DNA of 64,000 bases from a bacterium Scap17 (GCA_013376735.1 VINJ01000001.1:868001-932000); one strand, 5' to 3'; numbered from the stretch's first letter, positions 25,072 to 33,818 are shown. A program made the numbers and translations. The notes: a model not told the origin generated them from the sequence alone.

Positions 25072-26456
25072 GGTCTGGCCTCCTGGACGTCCCTGTCTGG
25101 GGAAAGCGATGCGGTGGATGCTGCTGCGTGAGGTGTGTCTGGTGTGTCTAGCGAATCTGGTGGCGGCGCATCTGTCACCCGGCCGTCCTGAGCGAGGATC
25201 AGCCGGCGTGTCCACAGATAGCCGGGCAGGGCAGCCAGGCTGATGCCGACCAGAATGCCGGCCGCGACGCCATTGATGCCGAAGGGGACGCCGGCGAACA
25301 TGCCGGCGCCGAGCATCAGCGTCATGAAGATCTGCAGTTTGAGATCTGCTCCGGGCATGCCCTGGGCGCGCAGTAACTGGCCGCAACTGTCGAGCAGAAT
25401 GCGCGGCAGGGCGGAGAGGCAGATCAGGATCAGGATCGGCAGGGCACCACGCTCGACCCAGGCCTCCCCGAACAGGATCGGCACATACCAGGGTGCCAGC
25501 AGGCTCTGGGCGATGATGGCGGGCACGGCGACCAGCGCGAACAGACGCATGCCGTGGTGCATGCGTGCCATGCGCTCACGGGAAGTCATGTCACCGCACA
25601 GCTGTGGGAAGATGGCGGTGGAGTAGGCGCGCAAGAGGCCAAGGCTGATGCCGAGTCCGGCATTGAAGGCAAAGAAGTAGACGCCGAGCACGTCCATGGC
25701 GAACAGGGCGCCGACCAGCAGGTAATCCATCTGCTGACGCAGTACCGAGACCACCTCGACGCCCATCATCGGGCGCGCGAAGCTCATCAGCGGACGCGAC
25801 CACAGCGTGGAGGGGCGCTCATCGATGCGCCATGACTCGCACCAGCGGTAGGTCAGGGTCCAGATGGGCGTCACGATCAGCTTGGGCAGGATCAAGGCCC
25901 AGAACCCGGCACCCATGGCGGCCAGCAGCATCACACCGACGGCCTCGCCGATGCTCTGGCCCATCTCGATGCGCGCCGTGATGTGCAGGCGGTTGCTGCG
26001 CAGAATTCGTGCCGCGTTGATGGCGGCGGGGGGCAGCATCGGGAAGATCAGCGCCAGCGCCATCAGCGGCAGGGTCAGGTCGGGAGCGTCATAGAGGTAG
26101 GCCAGCAGCGGGGCCAGTGCCATCTGCAGTACCATCAGGCCAAGGCACACCACCCAGTTGAACCAGTAGGCATCGCGACACAGGCGTTCATATCCTTCGC
26201 GACCGGCTTGCACCAGGGCGGGTACCACGGCGGCATTGGAGATGGCGTGCATGATCTCGTGCGCGGTGAGCACGATGGCGGCGATACCGAAGGACTCCGG
26301 CGCGATCATGCGCGCCGCCACCAGGGTCGCGCCCAAGCGCGCGATGCGGTGCACCCCTTGCGACATGCCCATCCAGGCCAGATTGCGGATCAGACGGCCA
26401 TTGCCGCTTTCTCCGCCACCTGACAGGCGTATCTTGAGTCGCGTGAATGCTCCCAT
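25068..26456 (-). CDS. polysaccharide repeat-unit flippase (Wzx-type, MOP superfamily)
   Basis: About 462 residues, with 12 or more predicted membrane helices spread over the whole chain. The N-terminal MOP-family pattern reads LIRNLAWMGMSQGVHRIARLG followed by ARMIAPESFGIAAIVLT. It should flip undecaprenyl-linked repeat units to the periplasm. The start at 26456 has GGGAG eight bases upstream and is preferred over 26495. A 148-base gap separates it from the upstream polymerase gene, the largest gap in the operon. No clear promoter or terminator is visible in that gap. Confidence 0.88.
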   Translation of the reverse strand: MGAFTRLKIRLSGGGESGNGRLIRNLAWMGMSQGVHRIARLGATLVAARMIAPESFGIAAIVLTAHEIMHAISNAAVVPALVQAGREGYERLCRDAYWFNWVVCLGLMVLQMALAPLLAYLYDAPDLTLPLMALALIFPMLPPAAINAARILRSNRLHITARIEMGQSIGEAVGVMLLAAMGAGFWALILPKLIVTPIWTLTYRWCESWRIDERPSTLWSRPLMSFARPMMGVEVVSVLRQQMDYLLVGALFAMDVLGVYFFAFNAGLGISLGLLRAYSTAIFPQLCGDMTSRERMARMHHGMRLFALVAVPAIIAQSLLAPWYVPILFGEAWVERGALPILILICLSALPRILLDSCGQLLRAQGMPGADLKLQIFMTLMLGAGMFAGVPFGINGVAAGILVGISLAALPGYLWTRRLILAQDGRVTDAPPPDSLDTPDTPHAAASTASLSPDRDVQEARP

Positions 26457-26604
26457 TGCCTGGCTCCCTGGCTTCGTCGTGCCCTTTGAAGGCATCTGGT
26501 CTTGTCAGTCATGCTTTTGAACGGCTGATGTAGCCACTCTAGCGCAATGTACTGATGAATTGGCGTGATCTGGCGCAGCCTTGTTCCACTATCCCGTGAT
26601 CAGG

Positions 26605-27978
26605 CTAGGTTGCCGTGTCGCTGCTGCCGGCATCGGCGGAGGCGGGCGCTGCCCTTGAAAGCGGCTTCTCCACATCCACCGGCCCCATGTTGTAGATATG
26701 CCCCTCGCTGGCGGGCAGGCCCGCCAGCTGGTGCGCCTTGCCGATCAGGATCAGCCCCGGCCAGATCAGGTAGGCCAGAATCTCCAGGTTCTCGCCGAAG
26801 GAGTAGACGAACAGCAGGCCGACCATGATCAGGCCCAGTTGCGCGACAGGGCGGCCGACCACGAAGCGCAGCAGATGCAGCAGGCTAGCCAGCATCGGGA
26901 TCAGCAGCGCGAAAAGCCCGAAGATGCCCTTGACGAACAGCAGTCCATACCAGCTGTGGTGAGAGCCGATCGGCATGTACTCCACCAGGTGCGGTCCGCG
27001 CTCGACGATGCCGTGGCCGAACCAGGGTGCCTCATTGCGCCAGCGATCCACCGCGATACGCCCCAGCGCGGCGCGCACGCGGGTCGAGTCCGCTCGCGAG
27101 CCCTTGAAGGCGGCGATGAAGTTGTCGATGGCTTCCAGAATCGGCGCGCCAAGAAAGCCGGCGATCAAGCTCACGCCGGAGAAGCTGAACCAAAGCCACG
27201 GCTTGTGCAGGCGCTTGAGCAGGAACATACCGACGCTGATCAATACCAGCGATACCAGTGCCATTCGTGAGCCGGACATCAGGATCATCAGCACGCTGCC
27301 GCCGATGCCGATCGCCTTCCATATCGGATGCTTCTCCAGCAGGGCACAGGCGAAATAGATGCTGGCAACAAAGCCCACCGCCGGGGCCCAGGGCGTGAAC
27401 AGTCGCCAGCGCGGCATGCCGCTGCCGGGATCGATCTCGTAGAGCGAGACGGCGAAGAATTCCGGTCCCGGCCCACCGATGGCCTGCAGTGGCGAGACGA
27501 AGGGCACCTGGGGCAGCCCCGCCAGCCAGGCGCCGACGAATACCGGCAGCAACAGCATGGTGTGCAGGCAGACGTGCATGGCCGCGCGAATGATCACCGC
27601 TGGGCGGATCGCCAGACAGCCAATGATCGGGAAGACCGCCAGCAACGCCCAGCCCTTGGCCCAACCGATGGAGGACTTGATCAGCTTGCCGGTGCCGAGG
27701 TTCTCGATCAGATGGCCGGCCAGCAGCGAGAACTCCATCACGATCATGCCGATGATCCACACCCATAGCGGCCAGGGCAGGCGCGGAAAGCGCTGGCGGC
27801 CCTTGAGGTGCAACCAGGCGGCACGCATCACCAATGACCATGCCAGCACCGGTGCCAGCACGTAGAGGCCACCGATCAGGTAGAACAGATAGGTCGCGGT
27901 GATCGAGAACCAGATGATGCGCTCTTCCGGGGTCTCGGGGCGGACATCCGCCGCCGGCCCCGCCTTCAGGGAAAACAT
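26605..27978 (-). CDS. O-antigen ligase/polymerase family membrane protein (Wzy-like)
   Basis: A 457-residue polytopic inner-membrane protein. About 11 hydrophobic segments are visible, with a large periplasmic loop near residues 290-350 carrying the Wzy_C/WaaL-type pattern: GHGIVERGPHLVEYMPIGSH followed by SWYGLLFVKGIFGLFALLIP. In an operon with Wzx, Wzz and Wza homologues the polymerase role is the likely one. WaaL-like ligase activity cannot be excluded from sequence. It begins seven bases after the Wzz gene ends. Confidence 0.8.
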   Translation of the reverse strand: MFSLKAGPAADVRPETPEERIIWFSITATYLFYLIGGLYVLAPVLAWSLVMRAAWLHLKGRQRFPRLPWPLWVWIIGMIVMEFSLLAGHLIENLGTGKLIKSSIGWAKGWALLAVFPIIGCLAIRPAVIIRAAMHVCLHTMLLLPVFVGAWLAGLPQVPFVSPLQAIGGPGPEFFAVSLYEIDPGSGMPRWRLFTPWAPAVGFVASIYFACALLEKHPIWKAIGIGGSVLMILMSGSRMALVSLVLISVGMFLLKRLHKPWLWFSFSGVSLIAGFLGAPILEAIDNFIAAFKGSRADSTRVRAALGRIAVDRWRNEAPWFGHGIVERGPHLVEYMPIGSHHSWYGLLFVKGIFGLFALLIPMLASLLHLLRFVVGRPVAQLGLIMVGLLFVYSFGENLEILAYLIWPGLILIGKAHQLAGLPASEGHIYNMGPVDVEKPLSRAAPASADAGSSDTAT

Positions 27979-27985
27979 CGGCGGC

Positions 27986-29440
27986 TCACACGCTTTGCTG
28001 CAGGCGCAGCAGATAGGGTTTCCTGATCCACAGCAGGATCAGGCCGATGATGCTGAAGACGCTCGCGGCCAGCGCGCCGACGATGGCCAGCTTGATGCCC
28101 AGCGAATCCGCCTTCTCGGGCAGTGGCGGTGGATCGAGAATCTGCAGCATCGGGTAGCTGGCGAAGGGGTCGATCTGGCCGATGTCAATCTTGGCCAACG
28201 CCGTGGTGTAGACCGCCGTGGCGACCTGTTGCTCGCGCAGCAGGTCCTGCAGTTGGGCGGCCTTGGCAACACTGTTGTCCAGTCGCTGCTGGCGAGCCGC
28301 CAGATTGGCACGCCCTGTGGCAAGCTCGCTGATCACGCCGCGCCGCTGGGTATCCAGGGTGATCAGCTCGCCGACCAGAGTGTCCTGATTGGCATGGCCG
28401 GATGCGGCACGCAGGGCATTCTGGTTGCGCGAGGTCTGGCGGGGCAGCAACTGACGCATGCGTGAGGCCAGCGAGCGCTCGAGGGAATCAAGCCCCGCGG
28501 CCAGATTGATGACCTCCGGATTGCGCTCGCCCCATTTGCCACGCGCTTCATCGAGACTGGCCGCCTGCTCCGCGGCTTGAGTCAGCAGCGCCTGATAGCG
28601 GGCGTCACGCTGCAGGGCGATCACACCACCGGCCTGGCCGGCATCCAGCCCCAGGCGACTGGACAGGGTGGCGAGCCGGGCATTCAGCGCTGACAGCTCG
28701 CCATCACGCGTCTCGAGCGTGTCCTTGAGCGCCTCGACACTCAGCGTCAATTCCTTGAACTGCTCCATGGAGACCAGCCCGGAGGTGGACTGGAACTCGA
28801 GCAGCTTGCGCTGGGTTTCCTTGAGCGTGCGGTCGTAGCTCTCCAGCGAGCGGCGGATGACGGCTTCGCGGCGCGCCTGTTCATCATTGCGCAGCTGTTC
28901 GATCACCTCATTGAAGGCATCAATGTGCGCATTGGCGCGAGCAAGTGCGGCCTTGGCGCTCGGCGCGCTGGTCTGGAAGGCGATCAGGGCGGTCTGGTCG
29001 GTCAGCTTGATCTTGGGCTTGCCGTAATCGTCGGGATGCATGTCGACCGTGCTTGCGGCACGCTCCAGTACGGCAGGGCTCTCGGCGATGGCGCGATAGT
29101 TGACCTTGGGGTCCAGCGAGGAGCTGGAGTAGGAGGAGTTGGCGCTGGTGCTGGCCTGGCCAATGCTCTCGAAGTTCACCGACAGGCCGGAGCCGGTACC
29201 CGGCAGGATCATTGTCCAGCTGGTGGTGTAGGTGACAGGTGCCACGGCGATGAAGGCGATGGTCAGACCCCAGATGACACTCAGGATGGCGGTGGCCAGC
29301 AGCAGGTAGGCCGCGCGGCGGGTGCGCGGGCGCATGCTGGAGCCACGCGCCGCCCAGCCCAGCAGGACGCCCAGGAGTCGGCGTCCCAGTGAGGGCTTGG
29401 CTGCGTCTTGTGGTGTGTCGGGTGAGCGGGACTCTGACAT
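27986..29440 (-). CDS. Wzz/GumC-type polysaccharide co-polymerase (chain length determinant), no kinase domain
   Basis: A 484-residue inner-membrane protein with two membrane helices, one near residues 45-70 (AAYLLLATAILSVIWGLTIAF) and one near 447-472 (LGIKLAIVGALAASVFSIIG). They flank a long periplasmic region rich in coiled-coil heptads (about residues 180-400). The Pro-rich PLPEKADSLG motif before the second helix is the PCP signature. It ends soon after the second helix, so there is no fused Wzc tyrosine kinase, and none is seen elsewhere in the operon. The start at 29440 has AAGGA seven bases upstream. It lies 58 bases after the Wza gene. Confidence 0.88.
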   Translation of the reverse strand: MSESRSPDTPQDAAKPSLGRRLLGVLLGWAARGSSMRPRTRRAAYLLLATAILSVIWGLTIAFIAVAPVTYTTSWTMILPGTGSGLSVNFESIGQASTSANSSYSSSSLDPKVNYRAIAESPAVLERAASTVDMHPDDYGKPKIKLTDQTALIAFQTSAPSAKAALARANAHIDAFNEVIEQLRNDEQARREAVIRRSLESYDRTLKETQRKLLEFQSTSGLVSMEQFKELTLSVEALKDTLETRDGELSALNARLATLSSRLGLDAGQAGGVIALQRDARYQALLTQAAEQAASLDEARGKWGERNPEVINLAAGLDSLERSLASRMRQLLPRQTSRNQNALRAASGHANQDTLVGELITLDTQRRGVISELATGRANLAARQQRLDNSVAKAAQLQDLLREQQVATAVYTTALAKIDIGQIDPFASYPMLQILDPPPLPEKADSLGIKLAIVGALAASVFSIIGLILLWIRKPYLLRLQQSV

Positions 29441-29498
29441 GCGCATCCTTGTCGCGTGGTAGTGATCAGTCGCATTCCATCAACGGACAGGCGATGGG

Positions 29499-30671
29499 TT
29501 ACAGCAGAGTGGCCGGCGTCAGCAGGTCAGTCAGCGTGCGGGCGATATCACGGATGTTGGTGACACCGGAGTCATAGCAGCCGACCACATCTTCGGGCAT
29601 CAGGTAGGGATTGACGCCCACATCCGCCGGATTGGCCAGCAGGGCATCGATACCGCGATCGACCACGACCGGCTGATGCGTCATCGGGTTGGTACTGATC
29701 AGCACCGCGCGACGTGAACCGGAGGTCGCCTGGATGCCGCCGACGCAGTTGGCATTGATCACGCCCTGCAGCATGCGCACGCCGTAGGGCACCTGCGAGC
29801 GCAACACCGTGTAATTGCTGACGTTGTTGTTGTTGGCAGGGGTGGTCAGGTTGGAGGCATAGATGACGATGCCCGGCGCGGTGAGAGGCGAGGGGCGCAT
29901 CAGCGCGGCCTGGAAGGCGCCGCTGGAAGGCACGTGGACGCGGTCACCCACACGCAGCCAGGGATTGGCGGCATACTCGCCGTCGATCAGGCCGCGCATG
30001 TCGAGAATCTGTGTCTGGCCGTCGCGAATCAGCTCGATATGGCTCAGGTCCGCATCGGGGCGGATGCCGCCGGCCGTGGTCAAGGCCGCCGACAGGCGGC
30101 GCTGTTGACTGGCATCGCCGCCGGCGAAATCGCGGCGCACCATGCGCTCTTCGGGCAGGCGGGTATTGATGACCGCCTCGCCCGGGAAGAACACCGCGCC
30201 GGACACCGCGACGGCCAGCGGCGCCCATTCCTCGAGCCGGATGCTGACATGCGCCAGCCCCGGGCGAATCAGCTCTTCCTGCACCAGACGCCGGGTGATC
30301 TCATCCGCTAGGGTGTCGATGGTCCTGTTGGAGGCCTCGACCGGCGAGAGCCACGGCAGGCGCAGGCGTCCGTCATGATCCACCTCGTAGCTGCCATCGA
30401 AGAGTTCGCTGCCGGCGACCCTGACGCTCAGTCGGTCCCCTGCCGCCAACCGCTGGTCATCGCCCGCGGGCAGTTGCATGAAGCGATCATCGGCATGAGG
30501 TGCAGGCAGTTCCAGCGGCCAGTGGGTCGCCTGTTGCCAGTGATCTTCGGCGGGAGTGTCGTCCAGCATGATCGGCGTACAGCCGCCCATCAGGCCGGCC
30601 GTGACCGCGACGCCCAGCAGGCGTCGAAGAGAGCGGAAAAGGGAGCTGGGCCGAGTCAGATCGCGTTTCAT
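29499..30671 (-). CDS. outer-membrane polysaccharide export lipoprotein (Wza type)
   Basis: A 390-residue precursor with a lipoprotein signal peptide (LGVAVTAGLMGGC, lipobox at GGC). The Poly_export domain begins near residue 75 (RLAAGDRLSVRVAGSELFDG) and includes VDHDGRLRLPWLSPVEA and PLAVAVSGAVFFPGEAVIN. SLBB-like segments follow (LRVGDRVHVPSSGAFQAALM). It should form the outer-membrane export channel working with the Wzz co-polymerase. Its ATG overlaps the STAS gene stop (TGATG). No PTP phosphatase (Wzb) gene accompanies it. Confidence 0.9.
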   Translation of the reverse strand: MKRDLTRPSSLFRSLRRLLGVAVTAGLMGGCTPIMLDDTPAEDHWQQATHWPLELPAPHADDRFMQLPAGDDQRLAAGDRLSVRVAGSELFDGSYEVDHDGRLRLPWLSPVEASNRTIDTLADEITRRLVQEELIRPGLAHVSIRLEEWAPLAVAVSGAVFFPGEAVINTRLPEERMVRRDFAGGDASQQRRLSAALTTAGGIRPDADLSHIELIRDGQTQILDMRGLIDGEYAANPWLRVGDRVHVPSSGAFQAALMRPSPLTAPGIVIYASNLTTPANNNNVSNYTVLRSQVPYGVRMLQGVINANCVGGIQATSGSRRAVLISTNPMTHQPVVVDRGIDALLANPADVGVNPYLMPEDVVGCYDSGVTNIRDIARTLTDLLTPATLL

Positions 30672-31030
30672 CAGGCTACCTCACGAGAAGGCCCTGTCCG
30701 CGTGTCGCCGCTCGACTCCAGCAGCGGGTCGCGCTGATAGTAGATATCGAAGAGCTCGAACAGGCGCACGCGCTCCAGCTCTGTCTGCATGACCGGCGAG
30801 GGTTCAACCACCACCAGCGCCGCCGGGGACAGCGCATCATGCAGACTGACCAGCACCGAGAGCCCATCGGCATCAATGGCCTCGACATGGCTGAGGTCCA
30901 CCGCCAGCGTGCCAGTGTGCTCAGGAATCATCGCCAGCATCTCCTGGCGGAAATAGCGCGCGAGCTCGCCTGTCAGCTGGGCAGGCGGCGTGATCAAGAT
31001 GCCTTCGTGAATCCGGGTGGTGATGGGCAT
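30671..31030 (-). CDS. STAS-domain protein with Asp at the phospho-serine position, first gene of the polysaccharide operon
   Basis: A 119-residue protein made of one STAS (SpoIIAA-like) domain. Visible elements are GILITPPAQLTGELARYFRQE, TLAVDLSHVEAIDADGLSVL and LSPAALVVVEPSPVMQTEL. In classic anti-sigma antagonists the motif reads D-S-S-G, and the second Ser is phosphorylated. Here it reads D53-A-D55-G, so the site is Asp and cannot be switched by a kinase of the SpoIIAB type. STAS proteins regulate polysaccharide loci in other gammaproteobacteria (SypA in Vibrio fischeri), which makes a regulatory role plausible. It is translationally coupled to the Wza gene. No partner kinase or phosphatase is in the window. 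Confidence 0.85.
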   Translation of the reverse strand: MPITTRIHEGILITPPAQLTGELARYFRQEMLAMIPEHTGTLAVDLSHVEAIDADGLSVLVSLHDALSPAALVVVEPSPVMQTELERVRLFELFDIYYQRDPLLESSGDTRTGPSREVA

Positions 31031-31049
31031 GACGGGCTCCCTGTGCTTG

Positions 31050-31060
31050 ATGTCACCGCC
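31050..31060 (-). promoter_or_regulatory. ops-like RfaH recruitment element
   Basis: Read on the minus strand this is GGCGGTGACAT, compared with the ops core GGCGGTAGCNT. The first six bases and the conserved C and final T agree. It lies 20 bases before the first gene of the polysaccharide operon, about 50 bases after the predicted transcription start, which is where ops elements work. The rfaH gene is 1.7 kb away. Two core mismatches keep this tentative. Confidence 0.45.
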
Positions 31061-31115
31061 TGGTCCCAGCTGGGCCTGCGGTGCAGCTTGTTATCTTTAT
31101 GCACTATGCCGCATA

Positions 31116-31145
31116 AGCATCGTTTACCTGCTGTTACAGTGTCAA
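31116..31145 (-). promoter_or_regulatory. sigma70-type promoter of the polysaccharide operon
   Basis: On the minus strand, TTGACA (31145-31140) is followed after 18 bases by GATGCT (31121-31116). The predicted start near 31109 leaves a leader of about 80 bases containing the ops-like element. The -35 is perfect and the -10 is fair. Confidence 0.5.
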
Positions 31146-31256
31146 CGACGCCGGCTGACTTGCCTCATTCTTTCTTGCTGGGTTTTGTGGTTCTGCCTTG
31201 GTGTTTTCGGGCTCTCCTGCTGTTTTCGGACTTTCCAGGTTGCCTGCACGACGTTG

Positions 31257-32564
31257 TCACTCGCCCGACATGGCGGGTGACTTGTGTGGCGTGGCCAGCA
31301 TCGCGCCCCAGTGGCGGAAGCGCAGCAACAGCAACAGGCCCGGTATGGCGGCCAGCGTGCAGATCCAGAAGAAGCTGTCCCAGCCGGCCGCATCGGCCAG
31401 ATAGCCGGAGGGCGCGGCAATCACCACGCGCGGCAGCCCCATGATCGATGAGAGCATCGCGTACTGGCCGGCGGTGAAGCGTTTGTCGGTCAGCGCGCCC
31501 ATGAAGGCGATGAAGGCGGCGCTGCCCATGCCGGCTGCCAGGTTCTCGAAGGCGACCACCGCCGCGAGCCACGCCAGCGAATCACCGACGTGATGCAGCC
31601 ACACGAAGCCGGCAGTCGACACCATCTGCAGGATGCCGAACCACCAGAGCGCTCGATAGATGCCGATACGCATGATCAGCAGGCCGCCGAAGAAGGTGCC
31701 GGCCAGCAACGGCCACAGGCCGAACAGCTTCACGGTCGCGCCGATCTGCGAGTTGCTGAAACCGATGTCCTTGTAGAAGGGCGTGGTCAGATTGCCTGCC
31801 ACGGAATCGCCCAGCTTGTAGAGCAGGATGAACAATAGCAGCCAGATGGCACCATCGCGCTTCATGAAGTGGCGGATGGGGTCCCACAGGATCTCATGCA
31901 GATGATGGGCGCGCGGCGCGGCCTGTGCCTCGGGCTCCGGTGCCAGCAGCGTCACCAGCATGCAGGCGCCCAGGGTCGCGGCCATGATCAGGTAGGTCAC
32001 GCGGAAGCCGATCATGTCGGCCAGCACCAGGCCGCCGGCCGAGGCCATCAGCATGCCGATGCGATAGCCATAGACATAGAAACTGGAGCCCAGCCCCAGC
32101 TCGTTGTCCGGCAGATGTTCGCGCCGATAGGCGTCGATCACGATGTCCTGGGTGGCGCTGAAGAAGCTGACCGCCAGCGCGATGGTGCCCATGGTCAGCG
32201 GCGACATGTGCGGGTCCTGCAGGGCAAGCAGCGCGATCAGTGCGGTCAGGGCCAGCTGGGCGATCATCAGCCAGCCACGGCGCCGGCCAAGCACCGGTGG
32301 CATGATGCGGTCCAGCAATGGCGCCCACAGGAACTTCAGTGTGTAGGGCAGGCCGACCAGCGCGAGCAGGCCCACGGCGTCAAGCGAGACACCGGCATCC
32401 GTCATCCAGGCCTGCAGCACGCTACCGGTCAGAAGCAGTGGCAGCCCGGAGGCGAAGCCCATCAGGAACGTGATACCATGACGGCCAACGAGTAAGCGTA
32501 AATCCTTTGAAGTCAAAGCCTTGCCTGTCCATGCAGAGGGTGTGGCCGCGCGTGTCACACGCAC
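31257..32564 (-). CDS. ampG: AmpG-family muropeptide permease (MFS)
   Basis: A 435-residue inner-membrane transporter of the AmpG branch of the major facilitator superfamily. These proteins import GlcNAc-anhydroMurNAc peptides for cell-wall recycling. Diagnostic stretches are FLMGFASGLPLLLTGSVLQA, LPYTLKFLWAPLLDR, SATQDIVIDAYRREHL and LGLGSSFYVYGYRIGMLMAS, with 12 or more hydrophobic segments. The best start is a GTG at 32564 with no clear ribosome site, so the N terminus is uncertain by some residues. It is divergent from rfaH and reads toward the polysaccharide operon, but a separate promoter follows it, so it is probably not part of that operon. Confidence 0.9.
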   Translation of the reverse strand: MRVTRAATPSAWTGKALTSKDLRLLVGRHGITFLMGFASGLPLLLTGSVLQAWMTDAGVSLDAVGLLALVGLPYTLKFLWAPLLDRIMPPVLGRRRGWLMIAQLALTALIALLALQDPHMSPLTMGTIALAVSFFSATQDIVIDAYRREHLPDNELGLGSSFYVYGYRIGMLMASAGGLVLADMIGFRVTYLIMAATLGACMLVTLLAPEPEAQAAPRAHHLHEILWDPIRHFMKRDGAIWLLLFILLYKLGDSVAGNLTTPFYKDIGFSNSQIGATVKLFGLWPLLAGTFFGGLLIMRIGIYRALWWFGILQMVSTAGFVWLHHVGDSLAWLAAVVAFENLAAGMGSAAFIAFMGALTDKRFTAGQYAMLSSIMGLPRVVIAAPSGYLADAAGWDSFFWICTLAAIPGLLLLLRFRHWGAMLATPHKSPAMSGE

Positions 32565-32715
32565 GGTGAGCGGCTATCTGCCGCTTGCGTCATTCATGGC
32601 CGGATTGTCGCACTGCCTGAGGGCAAGAGCCATGCATTGTCCTGCCGGTCAGCCGACAGGCATGATGCAGGTCGAGACACGCATGAGTGGGGCAGGCAGG
32701 CAATGAGAGGTCATC

Positions 32716-33243
32716 ATGAGTGAAGCCCGAGAAGCTGCCAAGGCGCATTGGTATCTGATCCAGTGCAAGGGCGGGGAATCCTTCCGTGCGGCAGAGAACC
32801 TCACCAATCAGGGGTTTCACGTCTTCCACCCCCTGTTGGAGGTGGAAAAGAAGCGCGGCGGCAAGTTGCGTTGGGTCGAAGAGCCGCTCTTCCCCTATTA
32901 CCTGTTCATACGCCTTGATCAGATGGATGACAACTGGCGTCCGATTCGCTCGACCCGTGGCGTGCTCAAGCTGGTCAGCTTCGGCAATACGCCGACGGCG
33001 GTGCCGACGCCTCTGGTGGAAGCCCTGATCGCCAGCGGCGAGCAACGCCAGGAGCAACCGCCGGAGAATGTCTATTTCCGCGCCGGCGAGCAGGTCGAGA
33101 TCATCGATGGCCCCTTGAGTTCGCTCAGTGGCGTCTTCGAGAGCGCGAAGGGCGATGAGCGCGTCATCGTGCTGCTCAATCTGATCAATCAGCAACAGCG
33201 TGTCGAGCTGTCCAGTCGTCAGCTGCGGCGCAGCGAAAGCTGA
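32716..33243 (+). CDS. rfaH: transcription antiterminator RfaH
   Basis: A 175-residue NusG paralogue. The NGN domain opens with AKAHWYLIQCKGGESFRAAE and continues with GFHVFHPLLEVEKKRGGKL and EEPLFPYYLFIRLD, close to enterobacterial RfaH (WYLLYCKRGQ, LFPNYLFVEFD). The C-terminal KOW-like part reads YFRAGEQVEIIDGPLSSLSG. RfaH is loaded at ops sites and suppresses polarity in long surface-polysaccharide operons. Its position 1.7 kb from an eight-gene polysaccharide operon with an ops-like leader suggests local control. Start ATG at 32716 with GAGGTCATC just upstream. NusG itself is usually next to secE, which is not the case here. Confidence 0.92.
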   Translation: MSEAREAAKAHWYLIQCKGGESFRAAENLTNQGFHVFHPLLEVEKKRGGKLRWVEEPLFPYYLFIRLDQMDDNWRPIRSTRGVLKLVSFGNTPTAVPTPLVEALIASGEQRQEQPPENVYFRAGEQVEIIDGPLSSLSGVFESAKGDERVIVLLNLINQQQRVELSSRQLRRSES

Positions 33244-33311
33244 GCTGTCGTCCTGTCTGATCCGACTTGATCCGCGAGACCGCATTGCATCTTTCTTCTG
33301 GAGTGGTTCCC

Positions 33312-33818
33312 ATGGCGATTACTTCCCAGCAGGTCGTCAGCCTGCATTACACCCTGCGCACCGCTGATGGCACTGTGCTGGATAGCTCCCTTGAGCGTGA
33401 GCCGATGGACTACCTGCATGGCCACGACAATATTCTGGCAGCGCTCGAGAGCGCGCTTGAGGGCTGCGATGTCGGCGACCGCAAGGTCGTCAATCTGACG
33501 CCTGCCGAAGGTTTCGGTGAGCGGGATGAAGGCCTGGTGCAGTACTTCGGGCGTGATGCCTTCGGCCCGGGCGAGATCAACGCCGGGATGCGCTTTCAGG
33601 CCCGCACGCCGGAAGGCCAGCGGTCGGTCACGGTGCTGGAAGTCGGCGAGCAGCAGGTCAAGGTCGATGCCAATCATCCGCTGGCAGGTCAGGCGTTGAA
33701 CTGGGAAGTCGAGGTGCTGGATGTGCGCGATGCCACGCGTGCCGAACTCTCGGCCGGTCATCCGCTCGGTCTCGATGTCAGCCATACCGAGATCGAAGAC
33801 AAGAAGGTGCGTCGCTGA
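33312..33818 (+). CDS. slyD: FKBP-type peptidyl-prolyl isomerase, SlyD family
   Basis: A 168-residue cytoplasmic prolyl isomerase/chaperone. The FKBP domain is split by the insert-in-flap chaperone domain, as in SlyD: VVSLHYTLRTADGTVLDSS, YLHGHDNILAALESALEGCD, DVGDRKVVNLTPAEGFGERD, then the IF domain (DAFGPGEINAGMRFQART) and a return to FKBP (VKVDANHPLAGQALNWEVEV). It lacks the long His/Cys-rich metal-binding tail of E. coli SlyD and ends DVSHTEIEDKKVRR. TGGAG lies before the ATG at 33312. It is downstream of rfaH on the same strand with a 68-base gap, so they could be cotranscribed. Confidence 0.93.
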   Translation: MAITSQQVVSLHYTLRTADGTVLDSSLEREPMDYLHGHDNILAALESALEGCDVGDRKVVNLTPAEGFGERDEGLVQYFGRDAFGPGEINAGMRFQARTPEGQRSVTVLEVGEQQVKVDANHPLAGQALNWEVEVLDVRDATRAELSAGHPLGLDVSHTEIEDKKVRR

